A stretch of DNA of 64,000 nt from Sphagnum compactum (Eukaryota > Bryophyta > Sphagnopsida > Sphagnales), in NCBI GenBank assembly GCA_965153455.1, contig OZ234501.1:2542001-2606000 (forward strand), in the 5' to 3' direction. Position 1 is the first letter of the stretch, and every line of letters starts with the position of its first letter. Both the position numbers and the translations under genes were made by a program. The notes beneath the pieces are model-generated. The model searched no databases and was not told the origin of the DNA. It was given only the letters and a program-made list of their open reading frames with translations. Below, piece after piece: positions 33,459 through 45,892 of the stretch.

Positions 33459-36400
33459 TTATCCAAAGTAGAAACTCAAGGCGAACCTGGTAGGGTTAAA
33501 TCCTGCCAAAACCGCTGACACGATCGCCAACACCACCAATTTCAGCTCTTGAAAGACAATTTTTGTGCAACTCCAATTACATAAATTGTTGGTTTTTTTT
33601 TTTGTGCAATGAACAATTCCATGTTACCAAGCAGCATCATTTCAACTACAAAAAACTGAAACCTATCTATCTATCTTGCACAAGAGACAAGGAGGACAGC
33701 TGCTTGTTTTGCATCACCGAGAGACATGCAGTTAGGCCATCTAAGTAGATGAAAGACAAATTCAGACACAAAAATACTGAAATACTCCAAAATCAACAAA
33801 CTTGCTACATTTTGTTCGCAAAATTTAACTTAGTTTCCTAATCACACATGATCATGAACAAACAGCATAGCCAAAGCAATGCTAGATAGATACTCACATA
33901 TTGGGAAAAGGATCACCAGCAATCCAATAGGGTACAGAAAGAATGTCGTCCTTTCCAGGAATGGCAGCACTGCACCAAATGGGCAAGTTGTATCACCAGA
34001 AAGCTTATTGACACACAATAACATATACCGAGGATTGTTCTGCTGGGGCAAATATCAACTATGTGTATGGGTGCAGAGTGCAGATCTCCCACTGTCAAAG
34101 TCTCGACAGCATGAACTTTGAACTGCAAAGGTCCAAATTGATATTGATCTGCATGCTTTCATGCCTGAAAAAATAAGCTCTACTACACTATTTCAGGTCA
34201 GTTTTATTCAAACATAGTTGCTGGGTCTAGGATTATGTGTGCTCTGAGTGCAAAGGGGGTTGACTATCCTCTTGGGGTTGACTAGCTAGGGCCAATACCT
34301 AGCTGACACAACCAAAACCTGAGCATAAAACCTAACATGCTCATGTCATGTTAAAAAAAGAGTGAGGAATGTACCATCATAACCAAGAAAATTGAGATAG
34401 TGGTAGTAGGAAAATGCGATGACGAATAATGCATTTGACATCAGTGTTGCAACCAACCCATGTGAAAGGAGGAGTGGAGAAAGAAAGTACTGCAGCACTG
34501 CATCAAAATAATCACAGCATTTTTCATCAACATCAAAAATGAAGTTTCCAGAAAACATCATTTTGCTCTCCCTGTTGACTGAAGCAAATGCTTCACACAT
34601 TTCAAGCAAAGATTGCAACTTGTTGGTTAACAATGCACAAGAAACTGTGGATGTATATACACTTGAACCGCCCACAAGCATTGTCTGCAGGGTTGAGTGG
34701 GGTCAGAATCCCATGGTGTACCATAGAGCACAACAAAGACAGGGAAGTAGGAATTGCAGTGAATGTCAAATGCATAGAGCCTGTCCATCCCACCATAGCC
34801 AATCCAACCCAACCCTTATTAATCCAGTCATCAATTTACACTGCCAAGACTTGTGGAAAAGGTTTTCCATGCACCACCACAACTAGATTGCAATTCTCTT
34901 GACAAATGACTAAAAGGTAAGACCCAGGGGCAGGAAGCAGAGGTGAAATTTAAGCATACCATTCAACTCGTTGCTCTACAACATGTGTATGTACTGCCAT
35001 TTCCTCCCTGAGATAATGATTTGACAAAAACCTGCAAGAAGTTCTCTCTGCATCCTATTACATCCCTTTGGAAACTTTGCAAGAAGCCAAAAAACATAGA
35101 GTACAGCTTTGCTAGATTGTAATTCTTCTAGGCTGACAAACAATTTCCAGTAGCATCAACAGATCCAAATCTGAAGGTACAAAACCTCACCAACAAAGCT
35201 AATTGAAATTCTTCAGTCTTTCCTGATTCTTACAGTTTCCTAGATGGCAGTCTGGGAATTTAGAATGCAGAGAACCACCATGAAGGAAGGGAATCAAGAG
35301 AGAATGCAGAAAGAAGCTCACCAACATATGGTAGCCAGTGAGATGCCAACAAGCAAAAAATGCACACAAACTACTGACACTACAACGAGCACTGCTTTAG
35401 CCACATTGTCTCCATACCTGCAAAAAAAACTCCACATATCACACACACACCACATTAGACTTTGACACAACACTATAAAAACATAATGTGTCAAATCAAC
35501 AGCCAACAGAATCAACAACAACCAAAAAAAATTGCAGAGTGGAAGCTGCAAAACAGGCACAAAAACTAACGCCGCACAGAAGGCTGAAGCTGCAACTGCC
35601 AACAAGAAGCTGCAGACAACTACAAATGCAGGATCATCACGGGCCCACTGATTTTTGGTCTCTGTCAAATCCCTCCTCAAGCCCGCAAGACAATGTCAGG
35701 ATCAAGAAAAACCAATGTAGAAATGATGTCCAGATCAAAAATTGTAGAAATGATATACTATCATACTGGAAATGATAACCGGACACAAAGGATACATTTA
35801 GGGGTCAAGGGAGTAGGAGAATTGCAGCTTACGCTTGTGGTACTTGGTGTGCTGGTAGCTGCATTTCCAGAAACAGAAAAACAGCAAGAAACATGGGAAT
35901 GGTCATCAGCTCATATACTAGAATCGAGAAATATGTGTAAACATCCATTAAGCTGGTTTGTTGCAATGGGAAGAAACACTTTTTGTTTCCATTTATGACA
36001 CAGATTATGTTTGTTGCAAACCCTAGGAAAAACATTGCATAAAAATTTCATTCCAAGGTAGGTTTTTGTGCTAATTGTGGTATCTTGGGGGGGATAAAAC
36101 TCACACGACTTTTGGCGATGTGCATAGATGAAGCATTTGCCAGAAAGTATACTCCAAATCCATTTGTTGGTACTACAAATCAAAGCGCAACCCTGATCAG
36201 TTCCACCAGTGACTGATGGTGTCGCCCCCCACAACTATCACTTCTTCATTGTCTTCTTCTTCTTCTTCTTCTTCTTCTTCTCCATGACTGTCTTTCTTCA
36301 TTTTCCTCATCCTCCTCCATCATCATCATCTTCTTCTTCTTCTTCTTCTGTTCCTATGCACCATAACTGTCGTATCAATTTCTCGCAAAAACAAAACACA

Positions 36401-36494
36401 TAAGTACCTTGATGATTCTTCGAAGATACTGAGGTAGAACAGAATTGCTGCGGTAGCCAGCCGATGGGCGGCTCCTGTTCACAGTAGGTAACAT
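33459..36494 (-). CDS. UNC50: UNC-50 family Golgi/ER membrane protein, ten exons, 249 aa
   Basis: Minus-strand exons: 36494-36408, 36172-36105, 35858-35833, 35661-35571, 35417-35322, 35031-34960, 34780-34722, 34497-34375, 33969-33898 and 33514-33459; every junction is in phase. The protein starts MLPTVNRSRPSAGYRSN, then LPQYLRRIIKYQQMDLEYTF and WQMLHLCTSPKVVYQHTKYH, KQTKNQWARDDPAF, several hydrophobic segments, VVEQRVEWLYAFDIHCNSYF, LSPLLLSHGL, SYYHYLNFLGYD, VLPFLERTTFFLYPIG and SVLAGFNPTRF before TAA. These blocks and the length match plant UNC-50 (GMH1-like) multi-pass proteins, implicated in Golgi/ER trafficking and, in animals, receptor transport. Exon 3 is a 26-bp microexon encoding YQHTKYHK. 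No damage was seen, so the gene is judged functional. Confidence 0.95.
36230..36355. repeat. (TTC)n and (CAT)n microsatellites in UNC-50 intron 1
   Basis: (TTC)n at about 36251-36281 and CATCATCATC/TTC at about 36319-36350, between UNC-50 exons 2 and 1. They are GAA-type on the transcribed strand. Confidence 0.8.
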
Positions 36495-37020
36495 CCTTTC
36501 CAAGCTCTCCCAAAACTCCAAACCCTAAAAAAAAAAACCCCCTTGCCCTCACTGCAAACTTCTCCACACAATCATCCTCAATTCGAACCCATCATTTTTC
36601 GCAACATTACACCGGAAGCCAGAAACTAAGATCATGATCTTTGTTCTCCCCCACCACCCATTCTTCAAACTTCAAGCTTACGAACACTCCATCTTCTTCC
36701 ACGCTCTGAAACCATCACCTGTTTGCAAGCAAATAGCAGGCACCAAAACCCATCAAAACCACAGGAACAAATCATTTGAAGTCCTAACGCCCGAAGATCC
36801 GAATTCCTTCCACAGATCAGAGCTCAGAAATCACGTACCCACAACACGAAAATGCGATCTTCGACGAGGGGATTCGGTGCCGCTGTTCTCGCGAGCGAGA
36901 GGGAGAGTGATTGCGACAGGAGCACGCACTAGGGTTTGAGAGTGGAGAGGGTGATGAACGTATTTCCGGGCGAGGGTGGAGGGGTGACCCGTTATTTAGC
37001 CGGGCCGCTCCACCTCATTG
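36495..37020 (-). promoter_or_regulatory. 5' leader and promoter region of UNC-50
   Basis: GC-richer sequence upstream of the UNC-50 ATG, with AAACCCTAAAAAAAA near 36520 (telo-box-like AAACCCTA, known in plant housekeeping promoters) and a second telo-box-type CTAGGGTTT near 36929. The 101-codon plus ORF here has no recognised domain. Confidence 0.35.
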
Positions 37021-39180
37021 AAATAATATAACAACTATTATCATAATTACTATTATACATATCAACCAGCGTTTTTTTTATTTGAAAAAATGAGGAAAAT
37101 CAAAATAAAAAGAGAATCTTGACAGACAGATTTATTTTTTTCTTTTTCTGAAAAAAATTGCCAATTTTTTTTTAAATGGAAATGTTTTTTGCCACATTTT
37201 CGACTATAATTTTAGTTTGGTAAAATTGTTTTGACTAGTTTTTTTACTATTTAGAAATGTTCTCAAAACATGTTGTTGTCTAATGTTAAATTCTTATTGG
37301 GATGTTTGCCAAATGACACAACGTCGCCATAAATGAAACATAAATAAATAAATAAAAATCATCAAATTTTGATACGTGGATTTCAATGTGCAACTAAAAT
37401 ATAGAACAATGATTAAACATTTCATATTCCATATTTGGTTTATAGCCAGCTTTTTCTTGATCTTCCTAAATTCCTACAAATGATAGCTACTTTGGCTACA
37501 AACAAAAATTTCTTTTGAAAAACATTGCTATCGACCTACCAACCTACCAAGATGGGAAACTCTTTTTACATTTTCAATTGAAATAAAAATCAAACCATGG
37601 AATATGTAAAATATCTCAACTCAAAAAAATTATAATCTATCATTTTTTTCTCCGTTTAGTAATGTATTTAGTTGAAAGTGTAATACAAATTTCAAATGTT
37701 TGGTAAAGAGGCATGAAAATGTGTCTTTTCATATATGTGTTTTTTTTTAAGTATTTTTTACAAGTAGGTTTTTAATACCTTTCCACCAATATGCATCACA
37801 TGTTTTTCAATTGAATTTGAATTCAATTCAATCGAATCTTAATCCAATTGTTGAATTGAATTGGCTTTACTTCAATTCAACTCAAATCAAATCAAATTCA
37901 ATATGAATTCAAGTTGAATGCAATGTTATGCAATATTTCCATTCAAATGGAACGTCATTGCATAAAATCAATTCACATTCTTCATCAATTGATTGGTTGA
38001 TCATAGTACAATTTAATAATGTGGAGTGTAAGTGTGTTAAATAATACAATATTTATGTTACATTGGATTATGGGGTTGATGATTTCAATTATGTTCTTAT
38101 TATCATGTTTTCAAGTTGTCATTTTATTTTATTTTGTTAGGTAAAATCCTAGGATGAATCTTTACACCCTTAGGGTCTCTTATTTTCATAAAACCCTGTT
38201 CCATGGGTTTTACATAACATAAAAAACATTGGCTTTTTTTTTTCAAAGTTAATGTGATACCCAAGAAGTATCCCCTAGGTACCTACTAGGTATCAAGGGG
38301 AAAACCAAAATTAAGCTAATGGGTTTATTGATAAACAAAACACCCACCTACATGGGCATTAAGCTTTTGAAAAGTATTCTTTTTTAACTTTATAAATTCT
38401 CCTTTTGATACAATAGAAAAATCCAAGTATTAGGATTCTAAGTACATCAAAAAAATGACAATTGACAATCGTAAAACATCATCATCTTTTTTCATTATAT
38501 TTTTAGGACCTTCATTGGCCTTAAAATGGCATGAATTTCACAACAACTTAGCAAACTAACTTCCTACAAAGCTATCATTATTTTTTTCTTTTTTTTTAAT
38601 TTTTAATTTCTTAAATAAAAATTTCAAGTTCGTAAAAAACATTCTGAAAAAAAAAATTCAATATTAAAAAAAAAGAAAATTAGAATTCCTTTGTTCTTGA
38701 AATGGCTAAAATCACATAATTACATAAACTCCAAGGTCAAAAAATCAAAACTAATCCTATTGTTTTCTTAATTAATCTTAAGCTTGCACAGAAAAGATTT
38801 ATAGGGAAAAACTGTGGATTATAACATTTAATGTTCTCTTTGTCTAAATTCCATTCCACATAATCCCAAAAACCCAAAACCCCGCATTGTTTATAAATCA
38901 TGCCCAAGCCAATGTTCCTAAAAAACCATCACCCAAACCAATGTTTTCAAACAACCTCTCAAAAAACCATCACTCGAACCCAATCCTTTGAAAAAACATC
39001 CCAAAAAGCATCACCAAAAGCATATTCATGAAGATCCAAACTTTGACTTCAAGTTATCATTCTATCTACATTCTCCTTTAGTTACATTTGTGTAAGTGTT
39101 TCATTCGATCTAATTAAGTTTGAAGGTTGATAAAAAGTTTCTCTCTAGGGTTTACTTTCCTTAATATGAACTAGAAACTA
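37021..39180. other. AT-rich gene-free sequence, with a GAATT/AATTC-rich patch
   Basis: No ORF of interest. At 37795-37925 short AATTC/GAATT words recur on both strands (TTGAATTTGAATTCAATTC type), making the tract highly self-complementary. Confidence 0.55.
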
Positions 39181-39189
39181 TAATTTTCA

Positions 39190-40185
39190 AGTTGTTGCTG
39201 TAACAAGTGATTAGTGGTAGGATGTCTAAATGGTAATTGAGATAGAATGGTCATATTGAATGACGCACTCCCAAACTCTTTGATAGACTCAATTGCGAGT
39301 CTGGAGGTGAAAACAACGAAAGGATAAAAAGTTGGTACGCTCCCTGGCTCGTAGCACTTCGGGGGTAAAGGGAAGTGTTGAAACTCCGGGATGGGGATTA
39401 GGATGAATGATAAGTGGGTCAATTATTCACACCGACCTGCACAAACCAAAATAACAAATTGGTTAGTGCGTAATTGAGGCACTTTTGGTGCACGGACGAG
39501 CCACGTGCAAACACAAACTCACAAGACTCACCACGGCCAGACTTGGGGCAAGGCACCACCTTCCCCCTTATAGTATTCACTATGCATAGCCACAAGGCCT
39601 GCACCCAACTGTCATTTTATCTCAGGACTCCCAAATTGGGAGTCCCGAAATTTTTGAAATTGAGACTTCCGCAATTTTGGAGGCCCATAACTTCTAGTGT
39701 AGACCTCCGATTGAAATGAGGTCTAAAGCAAAGTTGTAGCCCTTGTTGAGAGCTTTTTAACAACATGTAGCACGCCACTTGCACGTAAATAAATCAGGGA
39801 AATTCCTGACTTTCAGTGGTTGGGAGTCAAATTGGCAATTTGACTATCGGCCCTTCTTTTGGCCATAATTTGTGTTTTAAGTACCCAAATGGGTCATGTG
39901 AGCCCATTTTAGACATCTACATTCTAAGAACTTTCCAATGGTATAAGGAACTCTTCAATCCATTTAATTTTGACCCCCTTGCAATCGCCCTCTGAAAAAT
40001 TCGGTAGTCCATCGGGACTCCGACTCCCAAAGTGGGAGCCCATTTGGGAGTGTGTGGGTTCATTCTCTCACACTCTCCTACATTCCGAAGCTTGAGATGT
40101 GACTCCTGGGCTTCACTCTTGGCCCGCACCTTTGCAAGCCCTTGCCTTGGTCGTGAGCCCAAGGCTAAGGTTGTGACATTGAAAG
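39190..40185. mobile_element. Possible LTR-retroelement non-coding segment
   Basis: A GC-richer island in AT-rich DNA. It contains GGGAGTCCCGAAATTTTTGA, CCATAACTTCTAGTGTAGAC and CAAAGTTGTAGCCCTTGTTG, which resemble wording often met in plant LTRs and retrotransposon leaders. CTCCCAAATTGGGAGTCCC (39627) and CCCAAAGTGGGAGCCCATTT (40026) recur in similar form. No gag/pol is seen and no termini were found, so this is a tentative call. Confidence 0.3.
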
Positions 40186-40267
40186 TCTAAGTAATTTTTT
40201 AAAAAATTGCTTATATTTTGATTGGAAAGATTTTTAAATGATTATGCAATGAATGTTTTGTGGTCTC

Positions 40268-41080
40268 AAGATTTGTTAATTAGAGTTTGTTGATGTTGCT
40301 TGGAGGTTGCTTGGAAGTTGGGGTATTAGGAGGGTACCCAATATGCTTTCAGGTTATTATGAGTATTTGGAGAGTGCCAATTGTTCTTGCAAGTCATTAA
40401 GAGTGTTTGGAAAAGCACATCATATGCAGGCAAGTTACTAGGAATGCTTGGAAAACATCCCCTTGGCTTGCAAGTTACTAAGAATTCTTGAAAAACACCC
40501 ATTATGTTTGGGTAGTCATTGGGAATGCTTAGAAACCAACCATTGTGCTTACTGGTTATTAAGAGTCCTTAGAAAACAATCATTGTGTTAGTTAGTTAAT
40601 GGGTGTGCTTGGAAAGCGCCCATTATTGTTTGTTGGTTACTAACAATGCTTAAAAAGCTTCCATCATGCTTACAAGTCATTGGGAATGCTTGGAAAGCAC
40701 CCACTATGCTTACAAGTCATTGGTAGTGCTTGGAAAGCATCCATCAAGCTTGTAGGTTGCTGGGAGTGCTTAGAAAGCACCTAAGTTGTGTTTATTGGTT
40801 ACTTATAGTGCTTGGAAAACAACCAACATACTTATAAGTTATTGGGAATGTTTGGAAAACACTCATTGTGTTGGTTATTCGTAGTGTTTGGAAAACATCT
40901 ATCATGTTAGCAAGTTATTGGGAGTACTTGGAAAGCACTCGTTGTGCTTGTTGGTTATTGGTAGTGTTTGGAAAACATGCATCTTGCTTGCACAGGTTAT
41001 TAGGAGTGCTTGAAAACATGCATTTTGCTTGTAATCAATGTGGGTGCTTTCAATCAAAATGTGTAGATCAAATTAGTGTT
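40268..41080. repeat. Degenerate satellite of about 40-43 bp, close to twenty copies
   Basis: The unit approximates GGGAGTGCTTGGAAAGCACC followed by CATTATGCTTGCAAGTTATT. GCTTGGAAA words recur roughly every 40 bases. Each unit contains the near-palindrome GTGCTTGGAAAGCAC. The ORF at 40868-41149 is a by-product. Confidence 0.88.
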
Positions 41081-41389
41081 TGGAATGCACTTAGATTATG
41101 GTTGCCAATCATTAGAATATTGTTTAGAAACTATTGCAGGTTATATTGAGTGCTTATAACTATTGTTGCCATATCCTTAAATGACATTAGTTTTTGGCAT
41201 AGATAGTACACAAAATGCTTACATGTCACTGGTCCAATGCTGAGAAATCACAGGCATGTGTGTAGATTAGTTTATTGAAAGCTAGTAAGCTTGAAAGTCA
41301 TGGGGTCTATTATTGTTGACAAGGTTTTTTAATGGTTAGTTTTGTTGAACTTTAACTTGTAGGGTAGTATCTGGATGCAAATTTTGACA

Positions 41390-42560
41390 CCATTCCATGT
41401 TGCATGATGATACAAGACTTGACATTTCATTAAGGAAAATAGAACTTGGCTCCACAAGTATTGGACATCTTTTTAAGATGCCAAATTTTCCACTAACATG
41501 TAGTAGCCCCATTAAGCATGTGTCTTACACAGGCGATGGTCGCATTATGCCTCCATCATCTCCAAAGCATCAAACTAAAGATGAAATTGAATCACCTTTT
41601 AAACTTTGAAATTCCAAGAATCTTGGCTCTTTCCAAATGCACTAGTGGCCTTGTACCGACCAAATGGCTTATGGGGTGTCTAATATTTTAATCCAAAAGG
41701 ATATCAATCTAAAAGAAGTTGAAGACCTTGCCTACAATCCTATTTCAAATTGCTTTGTGGAAGCTATAAGTTAGATGAGTGTATTTTGAATTTATACCTT
41801 TTATAAGCTTTAGCATTCTTGTTAAATTCTACATGCTAAATTCAAATTATATTCATATTGTGGTCATGTTTCAAATCCAGCTATACAACTTTTAGATGAC
41901 CAGCGTGTACTTAATGCGGTTGTAGATGTGTTTGTTAGGGAACAAATAATAATTTGCAGCAAAATGATTCTCAAGAAGGTGTGAAAATCAACAAGGAAAA
42001 AGAGTGCAGTGTTGGTGATTTGTGTATAAAATCTTTGCCTACAATAGAATAACATTATACTCCTACTCCAACACAAGGAAGATATTACTTTTTGAAATGG
42101 AAGTGTTCACAGTTGGATGAACCCCCCAACAAAAAGAAAGAATCTTCAAGCCATTCAATGATTGTTGACACTCCTTCAAAACCAAGTTTAGGTAAATGCA
42201 TGTCCACACACAATCTATAAATATTTAATGATCACAATACTAAACTCAATATTCAAATTCCACATTCGTTCGATTTGACATGTGGCCATGTTTATGAATG
42301 ATCCACTAACTATATGTTTGATGGGTCTTTAAGTCCAAGCAATGAAGATGGAGGTGAAACTACTGTTATGGAAAATGTTTATGGTAAAATAAACAAGGCC
42401 AAAAATGGTGGAAAGTCAAGTCAACCATGGGCTGCCAAACCCAAGAAACCCAAGAAGCATTGGGGTGTAATAGACCATGCAATTTGTACAAGGCAGTGGA
42501 TAGAGTCAGAGAAGGAAGAATCAACACCAAAAACAAGAATTAAGCAGAAGTTATAGAACA
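41390..42560 (+). pseudogene. Coding-like transposon debris, possibly retroelement ORF1/gag
   Basis: Interrupted plus-strand reading includes KIELGSTSIGHLFKMPNFPL (about 41436), GVSNILIQKDINLKEVEDLA (about 41677), IQLLDDQRVLNAVVDVFVRE (about 41885), YYFLKWKCSQLDEPPNKKKE (about 42085) and KPKKPKKHWGVIDHAICTRQ (about 42430). Codon-like bias and basic Lys-rich stretches suggest old coding DNA. It could be ORF1 of the LINE family represented at 46.9-48.9 kb, but no zinc knuckle was seen. Confidence 0.35.
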
Positions 42561-42599
42561 AGCATAAGAAAGGATGGTAAGTTGATAGACTTTTCACTC

Positions 42600-43160
42600 T
42601 CGACATTTTGGGTAAAATCTAGGAGGTTAATATTAGTGACAATGTTGTCGAGACATGGCATTAAACCTACCCTAACTTCCAGTATGCCAATATCATTTGA
42701 TTTGAAAAAATGTCATGTTGAATCCTACAATAGGTAGTGCAATGCACTTTCCTTTTGAGATTGGAAACTTGGATAGAAGAAGGAATGTAGAAGTTGTAGG
42801 AAAAACCCACCTAGAGGTAGGGTTTCCCGATAAGATTTGCAAAAAAACTTTAATGGCATCTAGATTGATGAAACCCTTTCATTATAAATATGCAAGTTCA
42901 AGTTAAGATACATATTTCACATATGCTCTAAATTACTTATGTGTAATTTGTTCCTTTTGAGAATATGTTTTCCTCCTAATTATGCCACTTGTAAAATTTA
43001 CTTGATACTTGTCTAGGTTAGTTTTGATTAACCAATATGGTCCAAATACACTTCCAAGTTTATAATGCTTGAGTTCTATTTTATTTATCAACATAGCCTT
43101 CCCTATTGCCTTGTGCTCCAAAGTGAGCTTGCACTAGATGAATATTGGAAACATTTAGAA
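42600..43160. other. AT-rich intergenic sequence
   Basis: No gene or clear element seen. Confidence 0.45.
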
Positions 43161-43166
43161 ATTCAC

Positions 43167-43259
43167 GTGATACATGGTGGTTACATTCAATCCATTGAGC
43201 CACAATATGAACTTGTTATGAATTGTGATTCAATGGTTTGAATGTAATCACCATATCAC
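43167..43259. repeat. Near-perfect hairpin, arms of about 41 nt with a 10-nt loop
   Basis: GTGATACATGGTGGTTACAT... (43167-43208) is complementary to 43219-43259 (ending AATGTAATCACCATATCAC) with about eight differences. The loop is about 10 bases. It could be a MITE core or a small-RNA precursor. Confidence 0.75.
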
Positions 43260-43269
43260 CTATGGTTCC

Positions 43270-44210
43270 CACAACAAGTTTAAATTAGTAGTTAAGATGA
43301 AAATTATAACAACTTTAGAACTTAGAGCAGTACCATTATTAGTCGTAGTTCATAGCAAAGTGCATTTACCAAAAAGTAGTCCTTATCCAATATCTACTAC
43401 AAAAGATTGCATAATATATTCATTAGGGATATGATTTTGCTTATAGATTATATTCACCAGACTTTGCTTTGCAAGTATATACAAATATGCATGTAAAATA
43501 TATTCATTAGACTTTGCTCTACAACAAAAGTTTATATTCATCAAGCTTCCATTTGAACAATAAGTTGTAGCACATTCGATCAAGTTTGTAATTTTTTTAT
43601 TGCTTGGAATGTTCATCAATATGACTCATGTGTATCTACCATGAGACAATACAATATTTGATTTTTGGGTTGTAGCAGCCTATTGTTAATTATCATGTTT
43701 ATAATTTTACATCACCAAAACACTGCAAAACATTGTGTAAAACATTACATTAATCTATTTATGATCGTAGTAGTTTTAAGTAATTATCCTGAAACCAAAG
43801 TAACACTCATAAACATCATTTGAAAATAAGTCTCACCATTCACAAATTGTATATGAGCACTTTGCACAAATTAGAAGACAAAACATGTGGATGGAGTGTG
43901 TGGCACAAGAAATTTGGCGTGTTTGAATCATAGATCAAGGTTCATCATGTGAAGATATCAAACTATATTATTAAATGTAGACATGGGACCCAACATGATG
44001 TATTGTCCATCAAATGCACTAATATCCATTCTTTTGTTCTTGATGTGATCTTGGTCATCTCTCTTAGTAATTTAATGGACAAATCATTCTAAAAAAGTCC
44101 TAACTTCATAATTTTCTACATTTCTACCAAGTTAGGGTGTCCAATTAGATTACACTAGACCTACAAAATAGACCAAAATTCAACATAGTTCCATCATTAA
44201 CCCCCTTGCC
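43270..44210. other. AT-rich intergenic sequence
   Basis: Nothing recognised apart from short ORFs without motifs. Confidence 0.45.
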
Positions 44211-44221
44211 TTCAAAGGTTC

Positions 44222-44289
44222 TTAATTACTAATTGCTCAAAACTACATGTATATAATTCATCATGCTGTTTTGAGCAATTAGGAATTAC
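44222..44289. repeat. 22-bp stem hairpin
   Basis: TTAATTACTAATTGCTCAAA AC (44222-44243) pairs with 44268-44289 (GTTTTGAGCAATTAGGAATT AC) at 20 of 22 positions, with a 24-base loop. Confidence 0.75.
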
Positions 44290-44296
44290 TCCTACT

Positions 44297-44622
44297 ATAG
44301 AAGCTCATGACAATGGACTAAACAATGAGTGTAAAGCTAGAAAACTTTGACACCATCTATAAAGTGAGAAAATGGACTAGCATAGTTGTAGAACTATAAT
44401 AACAACAAAATAAAGAATCATGACTAATATGCCTGAAGTGAAAGGAAATGTATCGTCAACTTCTAATAAAGATTTTATTGAACCTAAGAATGTGAAGACA
44501 AAGATCCAGGATAACTAATGAAAACACATATTCTGGATCATTCAATGGCCTTCAAATTCTCTATAGAAGCTCATGACAATAGACTAAATAAAGACCGTAG
44601 AGCTAGAGAGCTCTGACACCAT
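44297..44622 (-). mobile_element. Duplicated retrotransposon leader with a tRNA-Met-type primer-binding-site-like motif
   Basis: Two copies (44297-44356 and 44562-44622) share TATAGAAGCTCATGACAAT, GACTAAA and AGCTAGA...GACACCATC. On the minus strand the second copy gives GATGGTGTCAGAGCTC, one change from the initiator tRNA-Met PBS core TGGTATCAGAGC. This suggests the leader of an LTR retrotransposon in reverse orientation; no LTR or pol was identified. Confidence 0.35.
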
Positions 44623-45350
44623 CAACAAGTTAATGAGTAGCAATTGTTTTTGAAGAATTTGTTTCAGGGATTACTAAGGTTTTGATTGAGGAGCATATTG
44701 AAAGATTCTAAATCTAATGCTTGAAATTCACAACATTTGACCATGATAGCTCAAGAGAATAAATCCAAAATGTGTTCATCCATCATCAGTCTTAGATTAT
44801 TGTTCAAGGCATAATTGTTGCAAGATTTAAGTTAGTAAATGTCTTTTTTCTCCTTATCAAAGTGCAATTGGAGTTTGGCATTGAACATTTCAATTTGTAA
44901 GAGATGATTGAGGATTCCGTGAGTTTTGGAATCACCCCTTTTTTTTGGTTAAAGAATCGCTCTTGATTGACCAGTTCTTGTTTTTTTTCCTCCCCATAGT
45001 TGGCGACGCAGGTTATTTGTGAATTTCTTTTTCACATCCATAAGCTTTCAAGTTTAAAAAGATCTTCAAATTTATGAGACCTACATGTTATCAATTTCCT
45101 TGCGAAAGTAATTTATTCCAGCTACCAAAATTTTCAGATTTTCTTTTACAATGATACCCCTTGTTATGCATAAAGGCTAGTTCTCAAATACCCACTTTGA
45201 GAATCAGCTAGTAGGAATACTCCAGTGTTGGCCGGTTATGGAGTTTCAACCCAATTATCAACTCACTTATCAAGTTGGTTATTAATAACATGCCAATTGG
45301 TTCTTGATTTTTTTAATTATTAGTTTAAAGTGATAATCATGTGATGTGGT

Positions 45351-45376
45351 ATTTAGGGTTAGGGTTTAGGGTTTAA
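45351..45376. repeat. Interstitial telomere-type tract
   Basis: TTTAGGGTTAGGGTTTAGGG TTTAAT mixes one TTAGGG and several TTTAGGG units. It is too short for a telomere and lies inside AT-rich DNA. Confidence 0.8.
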
Positions 45377-45892
45377 TAACCTAATATTAGTTTAAAGTTT
45401 CAAAAATCTAATAACCTACCTGGAGGACTCAATTATCATCCAGTAAGGTTATTATTAATCCTTTGAACAAACACTATTACAAAATACTTTGTAAAATACA
45501 AAATAATAATGAAAATATTTCTATTTCTATTAGTTAGAAACCTTACGACTGGGTACAATGACCAACAGGATGGATAATGGGTGGTCATCAATCAGTTATC
45601 ACCTACTCATATGCATAACCCAATGGTTTTATTACCCAATGTTTTTGATAATCAAGAAAAATTGATATTGATATTGATAACCTGTGTAGTAGTCCGGCGA
45701 AAAAAACAAATTCAAAAACATAACCCAAATAATAATTGCTCTATTTTTATTTTCTTTTGTAGCCGTTAGGCAGAAGAAAAAACAAACTACAACATGCCTG
45801 CCTGGGCTGTTGAAACTTGGGTGCGTGGCAGTGACAATAGGACAAAAACACTGAAAGCAAACCCCCCCTCCCCCCCAATTTCCCTTTAGAGC

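Noticed and set aside
40268-41080. CRISPR-like array or a leucine-rich protein ORF (40868-41149)
   Set aside because: Units are contiguous and degenerate with no spacers; the ORF merely reads through the satellite.
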